Source: Haladaptatus sp. DJG-WS-42 (GTDB taxonomy: Archaea; Halobacteriota; Halobacteria; Halobacteriales; Halococcaceae). Taken from it: DNA of 64,000 nucleotides. Shown one piece after another: positions 62,704 through 64,000 of the stretch (its first letter is position 1; every line of letters begins with the position of its first letter). Made by a program: the position numbers and the translations under genes. The notes beneath the pieces are model-generated. The model saw only the letters and a program-made list of their open reading frames with translations, had not been told where the DNA came from and did no database searches. Location of the stretch: NCBI RefSeq assembly GCF_037198285.1, contig NZ_CP147243.1, forward strand, positions 2,658,422 to 2,722,421, in the 5' to 3' direction.

Positions 62704-64000
62704 ATGAGTGACACGACCACGGGAGCCGATCTCTTCGTTGAGGCGCTCTCCCAATACGGCGTCACGCACCTGTTTGGCAACCCCGGAACAACCGAACTCC
62801 CCATCATGGAGGCGCTCGCGGGCAGCGACCTCGAGTACGTCCTCGGCATCCACGAGGACGTGGCGGTGGGGATGGCTGCGGGCTACGCGAGCACACGGCG
62901 GTATCATTCTCACCACGACGACTCCGTCAATCCGCTCGGCGTCGTGAACCTCCACGTCACGCCCGGCCTCGCCCACGGCCTTGGCAACCTCTACGACGCG
63001 AAGATGACCGGTGCGCCGCTGCTCGTCACCGCGGGCAACCACGAGCGCGACTTCCGCCACGAGGAGCCGATTCTGACTGGCGACCTCACCACGCTGGCAG
63101 ACCAGTTCTGTAAGTGGTCTGCGGAAGTCCTCTCTGTCGAAGCCCTCCCGACGATGCTCCGCCGAGCGGTTCGCGTCGCGCTCACGCCGCCGACCGGTCC
63201 CGTGTTCCTCGCACTTCCGGCCGACGTGATGCAGGCAGCGACGGAGAAGGAACCCGAACGACTCGGGCCGATTCCGAACGCGGGCGGTGGCGACCCTGCC
63301 CAAATTGAGCGCGCCGCAGAGTTGCTCACCGAGGCTGACAGTCCGGTACTCGTCCTCGGCGACCACGTGGCGCGGGCAGGCGAGCAGGCCGTCGAAGCGG
63401 CCGTCAGCCTCGCCGAAGCGTCTGGTGCCCGCGTTCACGGCGAGATGCTCGGTTGTGAGGTAAGCTATCCGACCGACCACGACCAGTGGGTGTCGTTCCT
63501 CCCGCCGCGCGAAGACTTGGGGACAATGCTGATGCAGACCGATACGCTCGTCTTCGTGGGCTGTTCGACCAACACGACGCTCATGCACCACGACGAACCG
63601 CTCGTGGACGCCGAGACGACGTGTATTCATATCAGTCAGGATGCGTGGCAGGTTGGGAAAAATCAGAGCGCAGACGCGGCCGTTGTGGGCGACCCCGGCC
63701 TCGTGATGGACGCCATTGCAGACCAGCTCGCAGACACCCTCTCCGAAGACGTACGCAAGGCTCGCACAGAGCAGGTTTCGACGCTCAAGCAGTCGCTCGC
63801 GAGTACCATGGAACAGCTGGGCAATGACCCAAAGGCCGAGGGCGAAACCCGGTCGTCGAAAGCCGAGTTGGTCGATACCATCCGCGCAGTCGCGCCGGAC
63901 GCCTACTTCGTTGACGAAGGCGTCACCTCGAAGTACGCCTTCCTCACGCGCGTCCCGCTCGAAGCAGAACAGTTCATCTCGAACAAAGGCGGCGGCCTCG
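62704..64000 (+). CDS. Thiamine diphosphate-dependent enzyme (acetolactate synthase/benzoylformate decarboxylase-like), 5' part
   Basis: The frame starts at ATG 62704 (MSDTTTGADLFVEALSQYGV) and remains open to the window end, about 432 codons. The N-terminal PYR domain has LFGNPGTTELPIMEAL and the catalytic Glu in GIHEDVAVGMAAGYA; the central domain follows (SPVLVLGDHVARAG, DTLVFVGCSTNTT), and the ThDP-binding C-terminal domain begins near the edge (YFVDEGVTSKYAF). It resembles decarboxylases more than true acetolactate synthase. An unusual YHSHHDDSVN segment lies after GYASTRR. The substrate cannot be decided from this part. Confidence 0.9.
   Translation, partial: MSDTTTGADLFVEALSQYGVTHLFGNPGTTELPIMEALAGSDLEYVLGIHEDVAVGMAAGYASTRRYHSHHDDSVNPLGVVNLHVTPGLAHGLGNLYDAKMTGAPLLVTAGNHERDFRHEEPILTGDLTTLADQFCKWSAEVLSVEALPTMLRRAVRVALTPPTGPVFLALPADVMQAATEKEPERLGPIPNAGGGDPAQIERAAELLTEADSPVLVLGDHVARAGEQAVEAAVSLAEASGARVHGEMLGCEVSYPTDHDQWVSFLPPREDLGTMLMQTDTLVFVGCSTNTTLMHHDEPLVDAETTCIHISQDAWQVGKNQSADAAVVGDPGLVMDAIADQLADTLSEDVRKARTEQVSTLKQSLASTMEQLGNDPKAEGETRSSKAELVDTIRAVAPDAYFVDEGVTSKYAFLTRVPLEAEQFISNKGGGL

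Noticed and set aside
1-64000. CRISPR arrays, rRNA genes, intact insertion sequences
   Set aside because: No regularly spaced repeats, rRNA signatures or transposase motifs were seen anywhere in the window.

Overview
The window reads as the chromosome of a haloarchaeon (class Halobacteria). The proteins are strongly acidic. Lipoproteins carry Tat-type leaders ending in an LAGC or AGC lipobox. There are three regulators ending in the Bat-type HTH_10 domain. Many promoters place a TATA element about 25 bases before the ATG (leaderless transcripts), and neighbouring genes often overlap by ATGA. The tRNA gene lacks an encoded CCA. I cannot fix the genus. No rRNA, CRISPR array or intact insertion sequence was seen; one tRNA gene (Glu, anticodon CTC) is present.

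Layout. 0-1.1 kb: 3' end of a GTP cyclohydrolase I gene overlapping queC, most likely an archaeosine/7-deazaguanine operon. 1.2-3.6 kb: a 49-residue zinc finger, a LOV-PAS Bat-like regulator and a 33-residue membrane protein. 3.8-8.1 kb: a RadA-like protein with a degraded P-loop, a small conserved protein and a B-family DNA polymerase (PolB2 type) with an altered motif C, flanked by two haloarchaeal proteins of unknown role. 8.1-13.4 kb: PEBP-like lipoprotein, CapA-like protein, YjbQ, and NikR facing a zinc/manganese-type ABC importer (permease, ATPase, binding protein). 13.7-24.2 kb: two very large PAS/GAF/HTH_10 regulators, a winged-helix protein, a broken phosphotransferase gene, a HAD phosphatase and a MATE exporter. 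24.3-28.3 kb: rubrerythrin-like zinc protein, glutamate dehydrogenase, a FilR1-type regulator and a BBE-like flavin oxidase.

28.4-32.5 kb is less GC-rich and looks like a worn accessory segment. It holds a 3' relic of a second PolB2 gene, small hypothetical membrane proteins (one pair separated by a single in-frame TAG), an orphan cyclic amidohydrolase, and tRNA-Glu at its edge. 32.5-45.8 kb: a membrane-anchored winged-helix regulator, zinc ribbon, ThyX, cupin, MBL hydrolases, a P-loop ATPase with DUF5827, a large FAD/Fe-S D-2-hydroxyacid dehydrogenase, superoxide dismutase, a 7TM histidine kinase, a UbiA prenyltransferase and DNA photolyase.

45.9-57.2 kb is an acyl-CoA catabolism cluster: SDR, enoyl-CoA hydratase/isomerase, two acyl-CoA dehydrogenases, 3-hydroxyacyl-CoA dehydrogenase, CoA transferase, and a phosphotransferase of the ACAD10 type. 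It is interleaved with a sirtuin, a cupin, a glutaredoxin-like protein, a peroxiredoxin-like protein without its peroxidatic cysteine, and a GNAT acetyltransferase. 57.2-64 kb: a Thr/Glu-rich lipoprotein, an SDR gene that has lost its catalytic core, a HAD hydrolase, an MBL hydrolase, an SDR plus F420-type LLM oxidoreductase operon behind a double palindrome, MsrA, and the 5' part of a ThDP-dependent enzyme.

The best candidate for an under-described system is the RadA-like/PolB2 cassette at 4.66-7.73 kb. It resembles the bacterial ImuA-ImuB-DnaE2 logic (a RecA-fold accessory protein plus unusual polymerase) and has a relic of a second copy 21 kb away.
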